Shown here piece by piece: positions 33,575 through 43,396 of a DNA stretch of 46,014 nt. A program made the position numbers and the translations under genes. Under the pieces are notes generated by a model. The model worked only from the letters and a program-made list of their open reading frames with translations. It was not told where the DNA came from and searched no databases. Positions within the stretch are counted from its first letter, which is position 1. The number at the start of each line of letters is the position of its first letter. The DNA is from Oopsacas minuta. Its lineage: Eukaryota > Porifera > Hexactinellida > Lyssacinosida > Leucopsacidae. Location: NCBI GenBank assembly GCA_024704765.1, contig JAKMXF010000296.1, positions 73,025 to 119,038 on the forward strand, in the 5' to 3' direction.

Positions 33575-34320
33575 TTAATAACTACTGTAAATATTCAAAG
33601 TAATCCCATTAGGATCAATGCACCTTTGGCAGTGATCCAACCACATGCCAAATAACCGAGAATAACTGGATTCTGAGAAGCGCTCAATAGCGTCTGTTAA
33701 TGCGGCGTTCAACTCAGATTCCGATTCATAACGTCTCCCATTTAAGTTCCTTTTCAAGGTAGGAAACAACCAAACGCCACAAGAGGAAAGATCAGGGCTG
33801 TAGGTGGAATGGTCTATAAATTTTATGCCCGCTTGACTCAATGGTTTCTTAGATTTGTAAGCAATGTGAGCTGGAGCGTTATTGTGGTGAAATTTCAATC
33901 CGCGAAGCCCCGTCCTTGGTTTCAGCCTCTAAATAGCTTGAAACACTTTCCGACCGCCCGAATTTGTGTAAGAATGGTTTCCAAATACTCATCCTCAAAG
34001 ATCCATTTAGGACTATGCTGCTTTGGTTTGATGTCATAATAGTACATCCATGTTTCACCACCAGTCACCACTTTTGACAATCTTTTATTGAATACTACTC
34101 CAGCATAAAATGGCAAAATTGGATTCCACGGCCTTGGTGCTCAGAAGTTATAAAACAGTGATTTATCTATCTTCAGTGACTAACTTCTTTACATTGCATT
34201 ATTTTCCCAGCTGACCGCCGTTTTTGGCCGCTCTTATCGAGGATCATCGTCAAGGGAGGTGTGGCCAAAGCGAAATTGACGATACCACTTGTAGATGTTC
34301 GGAGATCAGCATGTTCAACT
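33575..34320 (-). pseudogene. mariner transposase relic lacking its DDD residues
   Basis: Minus-strand pieces in order: KWYRQFRFGHTSLDDDPR (about 34300-34235, the DNA-binding region of mariner); VVTGGETWMYYYDIKPKQ (34075-34020); FHHNNAPAH (about 33890); HSTYSPDLSSCGVWLFPTLK; and the C-terminal end FGMWLDHCQRCIDPNG (33650-33600). These match mariner (D,D34D) order and spacing. Each catalytic Asp has been replaced: TGDETW reads TGGETW (GGT), HDNA reads HNNA (AAT), and PCDFWLFP reads SCGVWLFP (GGC). Stops and frameshifts lie between 34200 and 33900. The copy cannot be active. Confidence 0.85.
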
Positions 34321-34436
34321 CGATGGGTACTTCGAGGTAAACTTCTACCAGCTCTAAACGAATATGATGTACTGCTTCAAGTGATGCATCAATTCACCTC
34401 CTTCTTCCAATATTCAAGCGAGTAGAAATACTATCT

Positions 34437-34860
34437 ATGGCACTACAATCCAAAGAAGCCACAATCTTTGGAGCAATAGAAGCAACAAATTATACCATTT
34501 ATGAACTGTCAGATTGGAGAATGTGCGATACTCACTTTGACGAGATTTACAAAGATTGTTTGAAAATTTTGGGAGAATTAGATATTCATTCTCAGGTAAA
34601 GAAAATCTATTCGCAAAATGAATTCAAGAATAGAATATGACATTCATTTAACAAGTTATGCTCCAGCCTTGCAACTGCCGCCCTATTGTAGAGCACAGAT
34701 TATAGATTTCTAAGATTTGTTGGTTGAAAAATTGAAACAGACTTTCGATAAGAAGAACATAATAAGTGAGATTGAAAGCATTTTGTTAGTGATATATACA
34801 GAAGATATTGAAGAAAGCATGATGTCATATATGTACATATTTACAAGAATGACTTATCTT
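34437..34860 (+). pseudogene. hAT (ZMYM1/TTF-like) transposase fragment
   Basis: A 67-codon frame from 34437 contains LSDWRMCDTHFDEIYKDCLK and ELDIHSQVKKIYSQNEFKNR. The same frame goes on past a TGA with PALQLPPYCRAQ and LLVEKLKQTFDKKN. This order resembles the region before the dimerisation domain of ZMYM1-like and TTF-finger hAT proteins. It is weak by-eye similarity over about 140 residues with stops, so only the fragment status is firm. Confidence 0.4.
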
Positions 34861-35226
34861 CAGTAGATGATTTACAATACCTACTTCAGATGTTATAGCG
34901 ATTAGCGAATCCAGGAAATTACGGCTGCAACTATTACAGGTTTTATTTCCATGACAAGTATTTGAGAGGTGAGAGAGATGCTACTTAATATTACAAGGTT
35001 AGTGACTATTCTACTGGTGGTGGGAGCCTGCAGTGGGAAAATAAGGCCATTTTAGGGGAAATAGAGGTTTATATATATATATCTCTTTCACCTACAATTT
35101 GTGTTATTTACATATGGGATTATTACTATAAGGATTGGATTTAACTACTCCAATATTTGTATAATCACTTTAAGTGAGGTTATTACCAAATGATAACGTC
35201 AGCAAAATCATTTAATCTAATTATCA
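34861..35226. other. No recognisable feature
   Basis: AT-rich tract with a short (TA)n run at 35072-35084. Confidence 0.35.
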
Positions 35227-35291
35227 TCCTAAGTCAGGGGTGGGCAAACTACTGGCCGGATCCGGCCCGCCTGGCTTTAGTTATTTGAGTA

Positions 35292-36638
35292 CAGTACAAT
35301 TCATAATTATTGCAACTTTCGCTTCTTATCAAACCAAGTCTATCGATTTGAAGGTATTGACTTTAGGTAGCTTCCTTCTTGTTCTACATATAGTTGGACT
35401 ATGTTTGATGTAATTTTAGTGCAAATTGAATTTTTTGTAGGTGTTTCTATTTTTAGGAATTTATATCTACTGATTACGTCATCATTACTAACCATGTTTA
35501 TCTTTGAGTTAGATTTTCTTTTCGCTTAACATCGATTTGATCTCTTGATGGCCCAGGAAGCAACTAGAAACAAGGTTGTAGCATTACTCCACGGAGGAAA
35601 GCACTCTGCCATTGAAATCTCGCAGCTGTATGGTGTAAACAAGACAACTGTTTACAGAATAAAGGAGCGTTTTAATAGAGAGGAAACATTGAATCACAAG
35701 AGAGGAGCTGGTAGGCCAGACAGTCTACGGAATAAAATCGCTTTATCTTGTACCAAATATGTGTCTAATGATAGGCAAAAACCCTGCCATGAAATAGCGG
35801 AAGAAATCTGCCTGAAACGTGGCATTAATGTCTCCACAAGTACTGTCTACCGTTGTTTTAAATCGCTTGATTATTCAAAGCCCTATCCAATTCGTGTGCC
35901 AATACTAACTGAAAAAAATCGACTGGCACGTATTGAGTGAGCTAGAAGAACAAAGATCGAAATTGGTGTCAAGCTGTGTTTTCAGATGAAGCTAGTTTCT
36001 GGATTCATGGTGGTAGAGTGCGAATGTGGTGTAAAGGTCCTAGGAGAATTTATCAACCAACAGTCAAACACTCAGCAAAAGTACACATATGGGCTGCGTT
36101 TTCCTCATTTGGCACCTTCCCTCTGTGTATTTTTTTACAGAATCTAGATTCACACTTCTTTGTCGAGATTTTGAAGTGGCATTTGTTGGAGAACGCCAAT
36201 GTCTTTCATGGCACAGAGTGGTTTTTGATTCAAGATAACGACCCGAAACACATACTAGTCGTAGGTGCAAGACTTGGATGGCCGAAAATATGCCAAATAA
36301 TCAGCTAGATTGGCCAAGTCAAAGTCCAGATATGAACCCTATGGAACATCTATTCGATTGGATGAAATACAAACTCAACCGAGATTGACCAAAGACAATT
36401 AAAGACCTGAAAGCACGACAAGGGGATATTTGGGATTCTATCACCCCAGAAATGATCGAACCTTACTATAGTTCAATGACACGCCGGTGCCAGATGGTAC
36501 TAGAAAATAACGGTTATAGGATCAATTATTGAGCCTAACATTCATATTTCATATTAGAATTAAATAGAATGATAATCAATTAGCACAGAGTATGATAACC
36601 GCGCAAATATGGAGTTGCAATAATTATGATTTATACTG
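35292..36638 (+). mobile_element. Tc1-family transposon, 1347 bp
   Basis: Inverted ends CAGTACAATTCATAATTATTGC (35292) and, reversed, CAGTATAAATCATAATTATTGC (36638) share the core CATAATTATTGCAACT. The left flank is TA; the right flank now reads AT, probably mutated. It encodes the transposase at 35545-36532. Confidence 0.85.
35545..36532 (+). pseudogene. Tc1-like transposase (DD34E), frameshifted
   Basis: The first 131 codons (to a stop at 35940) carry the paired helix-turn-helix DNA-binding region: MAQEATRNKVVALLHGGK, ISQLYGVNKTTVYRIKERF, GAGRP, NVSTSTVYRCFKSLDY. After a frameshift, 35976-36308 gives VFSDEASFWIHGG (first Asp), VHIWAAFSSFG and WFLIQDNDPKH (second Asp). After another, SPDMNPMEHLFDWMKYKL supplies the Glu, and the protein ends at 36532 (ENNGYRINY). 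Length and order match Tc1-type proteins of about 330 residues. Two frameshifts and a stop (in NRD*PKT) inactivate it, but all three catalytic acids remain. Confidence 0.9.
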
Positions 36639-36805
36639 ATATCACCAAGAAAACCAATTTTGACAAACTACTAACAATGCAGAATCAGTTGCATTGCACT
36701 TATTAAACAATATTAGTCAATTATTATGTATAATATTGTTGATTTTACAATTAGCTAGTAAGTTCTCTAATAAATTAGAACATGGAACGTAGTCGTAGGT
36801 CAATA

Positions 36806-36890
36806 CAATAAACATTGGATTTAACGACAAATCGCTTGTAACGACTCATTTTGCCTGCCCAAACGAGTGTCGTTAATCCAATGGTTACTG
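36806..36890. mobile_element. 85-bp MITE, minimal copy of the CAGTAAACATTGG family
   Basis: Left end CAATAAACATTGGATTTAAC, right end TTAATCCAATGGTTACTG. The inside is the joined ends of the 15269-15909 element (CGACTCATTTTGCCTG, AAACGAGTGTCGTTAA) with the middle deleted. TA precedes the left end. Confidence 0.8.
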
Positions 36891-36962
36891 TTGGCCCCCA
36901 TAAAAATTTGGAATTAGAATGCCGCCCGCTTAGAAAAGAGTTTGCTCACCCCTGCCCTAAGT

Positions 36963-37799
36963 GGTATTTTTCAGGAGTAAGGATATAATGAATGTAAATA
37001 CATGGCTTTTGTATACCAATAATACCTAGACAACAGAAAATGAAATAAATCATCTTGTACTGTATGTGAGGCTGGAGCATTGCAATTGAGCTTGCAATTA
37101 TGGCTCAATTCTCTATATTTTGTACAAACAACCAAGTGCCTAAACCTGTTAATCCAGGGTCGCTTTGAGACGAAAGACAATTTGTTCCTAGTACTTAGCA
37201 TGAATGAAAGTTTCTAGCCAAATGTTCACGATATTTTCGAACAGCTTATTACATGCTTCAGAAGCTCCCTCAGAAATTGTTTCATCCCCAAACCATCATC
37301 GTATTCTCTGATTAACTCTGTACTATTAAGTATGAGCTAATAATTTATGCAGGCATAGAACTATTTTCGCCCAGAGGAATTGTGTCAGTATGCATTCATA
37401 GGTTTCTCGGCATTAGACTTAATGGGCATTGGTATAGATCTCCCTATCACTGTTAAAGCAGCGTATAATAACTGAGAGGTTGATGTGAATTTTTCTTAGT
37501 GAATCGTGTAAATCTGAAGGAATAATGTAGTGATCCGATGTATGAAATAGTTGCGGCATTCAAAAAGTTCCCATCCTTAGTTTATTGCAGCCAAACTCTA
37601 CTCGATTAGATGAAATGCATGGTATATCCTAATAGGTCTATTGTTTACCTATTTAATGCTGTTGAACAATTCACTCTAGCTATTATATATCTTGATCTAT
37701 CCCACTTTCAAATTACCTATTTTAGAGAGTCAACTTTTTCTTGCGTTTAAAACACATATGAAGCAAAACCGAACAACGAGCTTGCATAAAGATTAGTAC
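36963..37799. other. No recognisable gene
   Basis: AT-rich tract between the hAT-ended nest and the mariner; likely includes the mariner left terminal repeat near 37740, which I could not delimit. Confidence 0.35.
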
Positions 37800-38677
37800 C
37801 ATAGTCAGTGACAAAACACTCCAGATACATGAGGATCTCGTCACCGTTTATCATGGGGAAGCTATAGTGTATCCCACTGTAAAGGAATAGACACATAAAT
37901 TTAAGGCTGGTAGGGGCAGGATTGAAGATGACCCTCGGACCGGAAGACATTTCCGCTACTACCCTGAAATTGCCTCTGAAATTCTGGAACTTTTGGATAT
38001 TGACCCACATTTGAGCGTTGAAGAAATTCCCCTAATCCTGGACATTTCATCGGGAAGTGTTCATACAATTCTACACGATTATCTCGAATATTGAAAGACA
38101 AGACAGCGGGATGGATGTCAAAATCCTCACAAATGTGCAAAAGGAGAAGAGGATTTCATCCGCGAAAATATTTCTTGAAGAATGGTGAGATTGTGTTTCT
38201 CGAAGGTTTAATGAAATCGTTACTCGTGACGAAACTTGGATTGTATTTCTGAACCTCTGCTTAAGGGACAAATCAAATCGTGGCTCACTAATGGTTCTAA
38301 TCCGCCAGAAAAGGCACGTCCGGACTTCCGAAACGATAAGGTTCTCTACAGCATATTTTTTGATGCGGATAAGCCAGTGGCTCAAGTACCTGTGCCTAAG
38401 GGAGAACGACTCAATGGAGAATTTTACGTAGATAAATGCCTGAGAGAATTCAAGAAAGTCTATAAAACACGACGTCCGCGTACAGGAACTCGAGGAATCA
38501 AACTTCTCCACGATAATGCCAGACCTCATGTTTCAAAATACGTTAGGGAAGTGATTGAGGATATCGGGTTTGAAACGATAGAACATCCTCCGTATACCCC
38601 AGATCTATCACTTTGTGATTTCTGGCTATTTCCTGAACTGAAAAAACATCTCGGAGGACAGCTATTTCATATACGAC

Positions 38678-41135
38678 CAGAGCTGCAAATGGGTCACTGA
38701 CCCATGGGCCAATGGGTCAGATGGGTCAGTGGGTCATGGGTCATGCGTTAATGGGTCATGACCCATCAAAATTTTATTTATATACTATGTAGGCTTAAAA
38801 GAGTTATTTGTCAATTAGAAAACCTTCTAAATAGAGTTAATAGAGGTGGTCATTATACTAAATGTTTGGAATACTACAAGTGAGAGTCATATTATGTCTT
38901 CAGGTGTAGTAACTGCAATCATCAATTAAGTTTTCGTGTCTTAATCTTATCGGCAAACCTACTATGTACAATATTACCGGAATCATAGGATTGCAATTCA
39001 AATAGACAGAAATCTTCAAGTATAAATATATATCTAGACTGACAGTTTTCATTTATATATTCCTCTGAGATCTACTTACTGTCATAAATGTCTAACAACT
39101 GTGAAGATGTAAGGGCTGCTCTCCACCATGGTGATATGTTCTTATGCAACAACGACGACCCAAAGTGCAAAACAGATGTGTGGAAGAAATTCCGATTGAT
39201 AAAAATCAAAGCAACTAATGAATTACTATTTGGTTGGTCAGCCTGTAAAGATTGCTTCGTATGTCTAAAATTCAAAGCAAAACAAACTGATGGCTCTGTT
39301 AGATTATGTGGAACTAAAAATCTCGCGGACCATTGCAAAACCTGCTCCCCCAAAGGGGAAACTCAATCTTCTGTAGCAAGTTTTTTCAAGAGAACCCCAG
39401 GAAAGCACTTCACAAGAGAAGAAGGGAAGCGAGTGAAGGATGCGGAGGTCCGTATGGTTGTTCAAGGTGGTACTTCATTTATGTTTGCTGATAATCCCGG
39501 GTTGAGATTATTTGCTCAGAAAATGATCCAAATTAGAAGCATGTACGGAAATCTTGATGTTAATGACGTGCTTTTTGGTAGAGAAACGGTCAAAAAGTCT
39601 ACATTTGAGAAAATGACTGAGTCTCAAGAGAAAATAAAGAAATCAATTGCGGAATGTTCTTTGAACAAAATGGTGGCGTTTACTACAGATTTGGCGACAG
39701 ATAACATAAACCATAATTCTTATCTCGATTTTACCGTGTTCTGGATAGATGGTTCGTGGACCCTGAATCATTCAATGTATCGATGTTCCTATTTCCTGAA
39801 AAGCATACTGCCGTCAAAATAAAACAAGTGATTGATGAAAATCTGTCTGAACTAAATCTATCTCTTGTGGACACGCCATGTACTACTGATAAAGGATCAA
39901 ATTTCATATGCGCTACTCTTGCTAAAACCCATGTTGATTGCGCATGTCATCGTATAAATACCGTAATTGACATTGCATGGAAACAAGCTATGGACTCAAA
40001 TCCTGAGCTGAAGCTCCTTGATCAGTCTGCTCATAGTTTGGTAAAATTTGTTAATCAAGCGCGTGGAATTCAATCAGAACTTCCTACAACACTAAAACAC
40101 GGAGGGTGAAACACGCCCATGGAGGAGTTTACATTCTATGTGTTTTTCTATTCTAGTGAGTAGGGAGACTTTAGTCATAGAACTTCGAAAACGAAAACGT
40201 GAGAATTTAATTTATCATTTCGATATCGATTTGTTAAGGGAAGTTGTTGAGTTTCTATCTGGTTTTTCTGATTTATTTGACTTGCTAGAATATGCCAATA
40301 AACAGACCCTTCAAAATGTCGTCCCAGTATACTACACGCTGTACGAACTTTGGCAAATAAAAGAAGAAGATTCTGAAATACAGCAAGTTCTGAAGGCAGA
40401 ATTTCTTCCGGTAGTGACAGAGAAGTTGTGGGACAGTATTGGGATGCTTCATCTCAGTGCTACGTTTCTTGATCCATCGTTGAGATCATATACGTTCGTA
40501 AGATCAAAAGTTGATCGGGAGGGTTTCTTTAGACAGATCAAGGAATCTCTTCTTATTCTAGTAAAAGAGGTGGATCAAACTAATGAAAGTGTTAATATCG
40601 AGGATGTTGCCATTACCAACTTTGAGTTGGATCAATCTAACCTTGATATGCAACCTCAAAAGAAGGTTAAATATGATCCATTCAGTTGGTTTCAAATCAA
40701 AGAGACCACGACATCAACAACAACAAATCAAATTACAGACATTGATTTACAATTTAATGAAGAATTGCAAATGTACATTCAAGAAACTGTTCCGAAACGG
40801 GAGAATTTTAATCTCCTTGATTGGTGGAAGCAGAATAAACTTAGGTTCCCATTATTATCAATAATTTCCATGAGACTATTGGTAATTCAGGCATCCTCAT
40901 CCGAAAGCGAGAGACACTTTAGTGTCTTTAATGCTCGGCATATCGTAACATCTCAGCGGAATGCAATGTTGCCAGAAACTATCGAAGCTATTTCTGTTGT
41001 GTTGGAAGGATATAAAACAACTTGATTTAATCATTGTGTTAGACTAAATACTTACATTATACTTGTTCCTAATAATGAAATACATAATGGGTCAATGGGT
41101 CATGGGTCACTTCATGTGACCCATTTGCAGCTCTG
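38678..41135 (+). mobile_element. hobo/Hermes-like hAT element, 2458 bp, nearly intact
   Basis: Ends are perfect 20-bp inverted repeats, CAGAGCTGCAAATGGGTCAC, flanked by identical octamers TATACGAC (38670-38677 and 41136-41143). Subterminal ATGGGTCA/TGACCCAT motifs are clustered, at least eight at the left end and four at the right, probably transposase-binding sites. The target is the C-terminal part of a mariner gene. Perfect ends and duplications together with an almost open transposase indicate a recent insertion. Confidence 0.95.
39088..41025 (+). pseudogene. hobo/Hermes-like hAT transposase, two frameshifts
   Basis: The ATG at 39088 opens 244 codons with a BED-like zinc finger (VWKKFRLIKI, SACKDCFVCLKFK, LADHCKTC, residues 29-88). 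The catalytic region begins AFTTDLATDNINHNSYLDF (first Asp). Around 39770 one frameshift moves the frame to 39756-40109: FLFPEKHTAVKIKQVIDE, PCTTDKGSNFICAT (second Asp), HVDCACHRINTVID. A second frameshift at about 40100, right at GGETRPWRSL (the conserved Trp region), leads into 40138-41025, which ends with ASSSESERHFSVFNARH (Glu), the dimerisation part and a stop. Two single-base changes separate it from a continuous reading frame of some 640 codons; they could be mutations or assembly errors. Its closest relatives, by memory, are hobo/Hermes-type proteins. Confidence 0.9.
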
Positions 41136-41244
41136 TATACGACAAGAGCTGGGAAACGGGATTTACCACTACATCAATCCAGTGGATAGAGGCGAGTATA
41201 ATAACATATTTTCGAAGTGGTTTGAAGGCCACAACTATGCATAG

Positions 41245-42547
41245 ATGCATAGATGTAGAGGGGAGTATTTCGACATTTTATGTAGAAATTTGATTAGTAA
41301 GTGTAGTGTTAAGATTTAAACAAAGATTGTAACTTTTTGGTACCCTAGTACTTGTATGTTTATTGCTGAAGCATTCAAGGGCTATGTTGCCAGTAGATGT
41401 TTTCCCATCATCTCTAGAGGGTTGGTCGATTTTCATACAAGTTTTTCCCTGTAAATACCCACTAAGATACATTTTTAAGAGTCTTTGACTTTGGCAGTAG
41501 TTTGTGACCATTTCTTACATTCAGTGTATAAATTGTATACCAAAAGCATGAACCCTTGAAAGGCAAGGAATGATATTAATATCAGACAATGGTTCATGAG
41601 TCAAACCGAAACGCTGTTATGAAGGAAGTGGTAAATACTCTGTTGTATCAATGGAAGAAAATATCTCCTTTGCGGCTATAATTGTTCTGTTAATAGGATA
41701 CCCAGATCTTGCCAAATCAATATCATTTAGCTTAATGAATGGGGATGTGCATAATTGACATTTCGCACCAGCTACACCAGAAAGTATACCTGACATTTTC
41801 CCATCTATCATACTGCGGGATACCTTCACTGTTACATGCCTTGAGGAAGAGAAATACCTTCTTGTTCAATTATGATTGTTTCTGGATTGATGTAAGTATC
41901 CATTATAAACCTGACAATTTTCTTCGCTTTCTTTCATGGCTATTAAAGCAACTGGCCGAACCTTAAAGTGTGAATTTGGAATTGTATAAGAGGTTTCCTG
42001 ATCTTGATGGATAGATTTTGCCTCGAATACTGTCCGGTCGGGAGAGCATCTTTTTGACAGGGTGTTCAACAATAGAAGAGTAGAATAATATCTCTTCTCA
42101 GGTGTTTATATCACGATTTCTCAGATAATTAATGAATTTGAGTTCTCTGAGTTTTGCTCCTAATAGTATTCAGCTTGCTATCAGGTAGTCCAAAAACCGA
42201 AGTATTTCATTAGATGAGGCTCTAACGGAAGGAAAAAGATTTGAGAATGTCATAAGCCTCACAATTTTTCATTATCTGTCTAATCAATATAGTGAAATAT
42301 TATAACTAAGGAATACTTGATGAGTTTAACTGAAGCAATATTAAGATTGCATAACCATAATATTTTGATAGTTGAAATTGAAATATAGACCCTCATACGC
42401 ATCAACATTATTTAGAATGTAGAAGTCTTACTACTTTAATAATTAGGTTTAATAGGTTTCAGACTATGTTGAATCTGATAATATGGGTCTTATCTATATT
42501 TAATATGGTAAAACTCCATCTCTATTTCTCCTATTTTTCCCGCTGTA
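41245..42547. other. No recognisable gene
   Basis: Tract after the mariner; short frames on both strands (for example 41278-41511 minus, 41739-41966 plus) show no known domain. The right terminal repeat of the mariner should be near 41280 but is not delimited. Confidence 0.35.
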
Positions 42548-42630
42548 GAGTCTCTGGAGAGTACAGAACGAAGTTTTAGTGTACTTCGTCGGCTCAAAAC
42601 ATGGCTTAGATTTCAACGCCCCTGCTAGTG
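42548..42630 (+). pseudogene. hAT dimerisation-domain fragment
   Basis: About 27 codons read VESLESTERSFSVLRRLKTWLRF, the highly conserved ..ERSFSALRRLKTYLRS stretch of ZMYM1/TTF-type hAT transposases, then a stop. Nothing else of the gene is recognised nearby; an intron-like or deleted remainder is possible. The fragment at 34437 may come from the same family. Confidence 0.7.
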
Positions 42631-43020
42631 TATAAATTGTTTGTTCGAAATTCACATATTAAATATTCGGATCTTTTGGTCTTTTGACTGGGTTGTATTA
42701 TCTTGCCGATTTTTGTCTATCTGAGGGTTTAAACAATTGAAAATCTGGTCTACTTCATTTGCCCTATAGATATATTTGTGACTTTTCATAATACGGGATT
42801 AGTACATGCCCTAATTAATATCAAATAATGTGTAGCCTTCGTGTTTATTGTCTCTTGGTGTATATATTAGCTATCAAAATCATATTTTCTATCACTATTT
42901 AGCATAATTTTTGTCCTTCGTGTTATTTTGTCATTATCGCTGTGCACTTAAATGGAGAAAATAACTCTATTTCAACTGTATTTATCAAGTTTCGTTTAAT
43001 ATGCAATGTTACGTATGTTA
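42631..43020. other. No recognisable feature
   Basis: AT-rich spacer between the hAT fragment and the next MITE. Confidence 0.35.
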
Positions 43021-43396
43021 GAAAGTGCTCGTAACCGGATGTGCTTAATTTGTATCTATTAATCTGGATATCCGCCTAATCCGGATGCCATATCAATCCA
43101 ATTACTATTTTGTCCGCTAAATCCGGATTATTCATCATTTTTGGAATATATTCTACCGAAAAAATATAACCAATTTATCCTTAATTAGGATTTATCATAT
43201 TTGGTATTGTACATTCATTTTCAAATGAAACTATTGACATGCAGACCATAGGATAAATAATATTTTGAGACATTATTGACAGGCTATGATATAATAATCA
43301 TTTTCCTATATTATTATTAGACATTTCGAAGCCAAGTGCGTGTAATCCGGATACATTTCTGAGGTCCCAGCGAATCTGAATTACCGCACTTGACTG
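43021..43396. mobile_element. pogo/Tigger-like MITE, 376 bp
   Basis: The right end, reversed, reads CAGTCAAGTGCGGTAATTC; the left end reads GAAAGTGCTCGTAACCGGA. Both continue with ATCCGGAT-type motifs (left CTAATCCGGATGCC, right GTAATCCGGATACA). TA flanks both sides (43019-43020 and 43397-43398). CAGTCAA...GTGCGGTAATTC ends with AATCCGG repeats resemble pogo-like elements. Non-coding. Confidence 0.65.

Larger units (their letters stand above)
35235..36954. mobile_element. hAT-ended non-autonomous element hosting other transposons
   Basis: CAGGGGTGGGCAAACT at 35235 and its near-complement GAGTTTGCTCACCCCTG ending at 36954 are typical hAT termini. The flanking octamers are TCCTAAGT (35227-35234) and CCCTAAGT (36955-36962), one mismatch. 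Only about 290 bp belong to this element itself. The remainder is a Tc1 transposon (35292-36638) and a MITE (36806-36890) inserted into it. Confidence 0.85.
37850..41244 (+). pseudogene. mariner (SETMAR-like) transposase, split by hAT element
   Basis: Pieces in order: FKAGRGRIEDDPRTGRHFR and the second helix-turn-helix (DPHLSVEEI, SSGSVHTILHDYL) at 37890-38095; IVTRDETWI at about 38212 (first Asp); an open frame 38236-38677 with LLHDNARPHVSKYV (second Asp) and PPYTPDLSLCDFWLFPELK (third Asp); then the hAT insertion 38678-41135; then GIYHYINPVDRGEY, FSKWFEGHNYA and a stop at 41242-41244. This is the D,D34D plan of mariner with all three Asp kept. Several stops (for example after HDYLEY, and TGA after EEW) show decay before or after the hAT insertion. 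Confidence 0.85.

Noticed and set aside
38071-38529. 152-codon minus-strand frame
   Set aside because: It is antisense to the mariner transposase, whose motifs are unmistakable on the plus strand.
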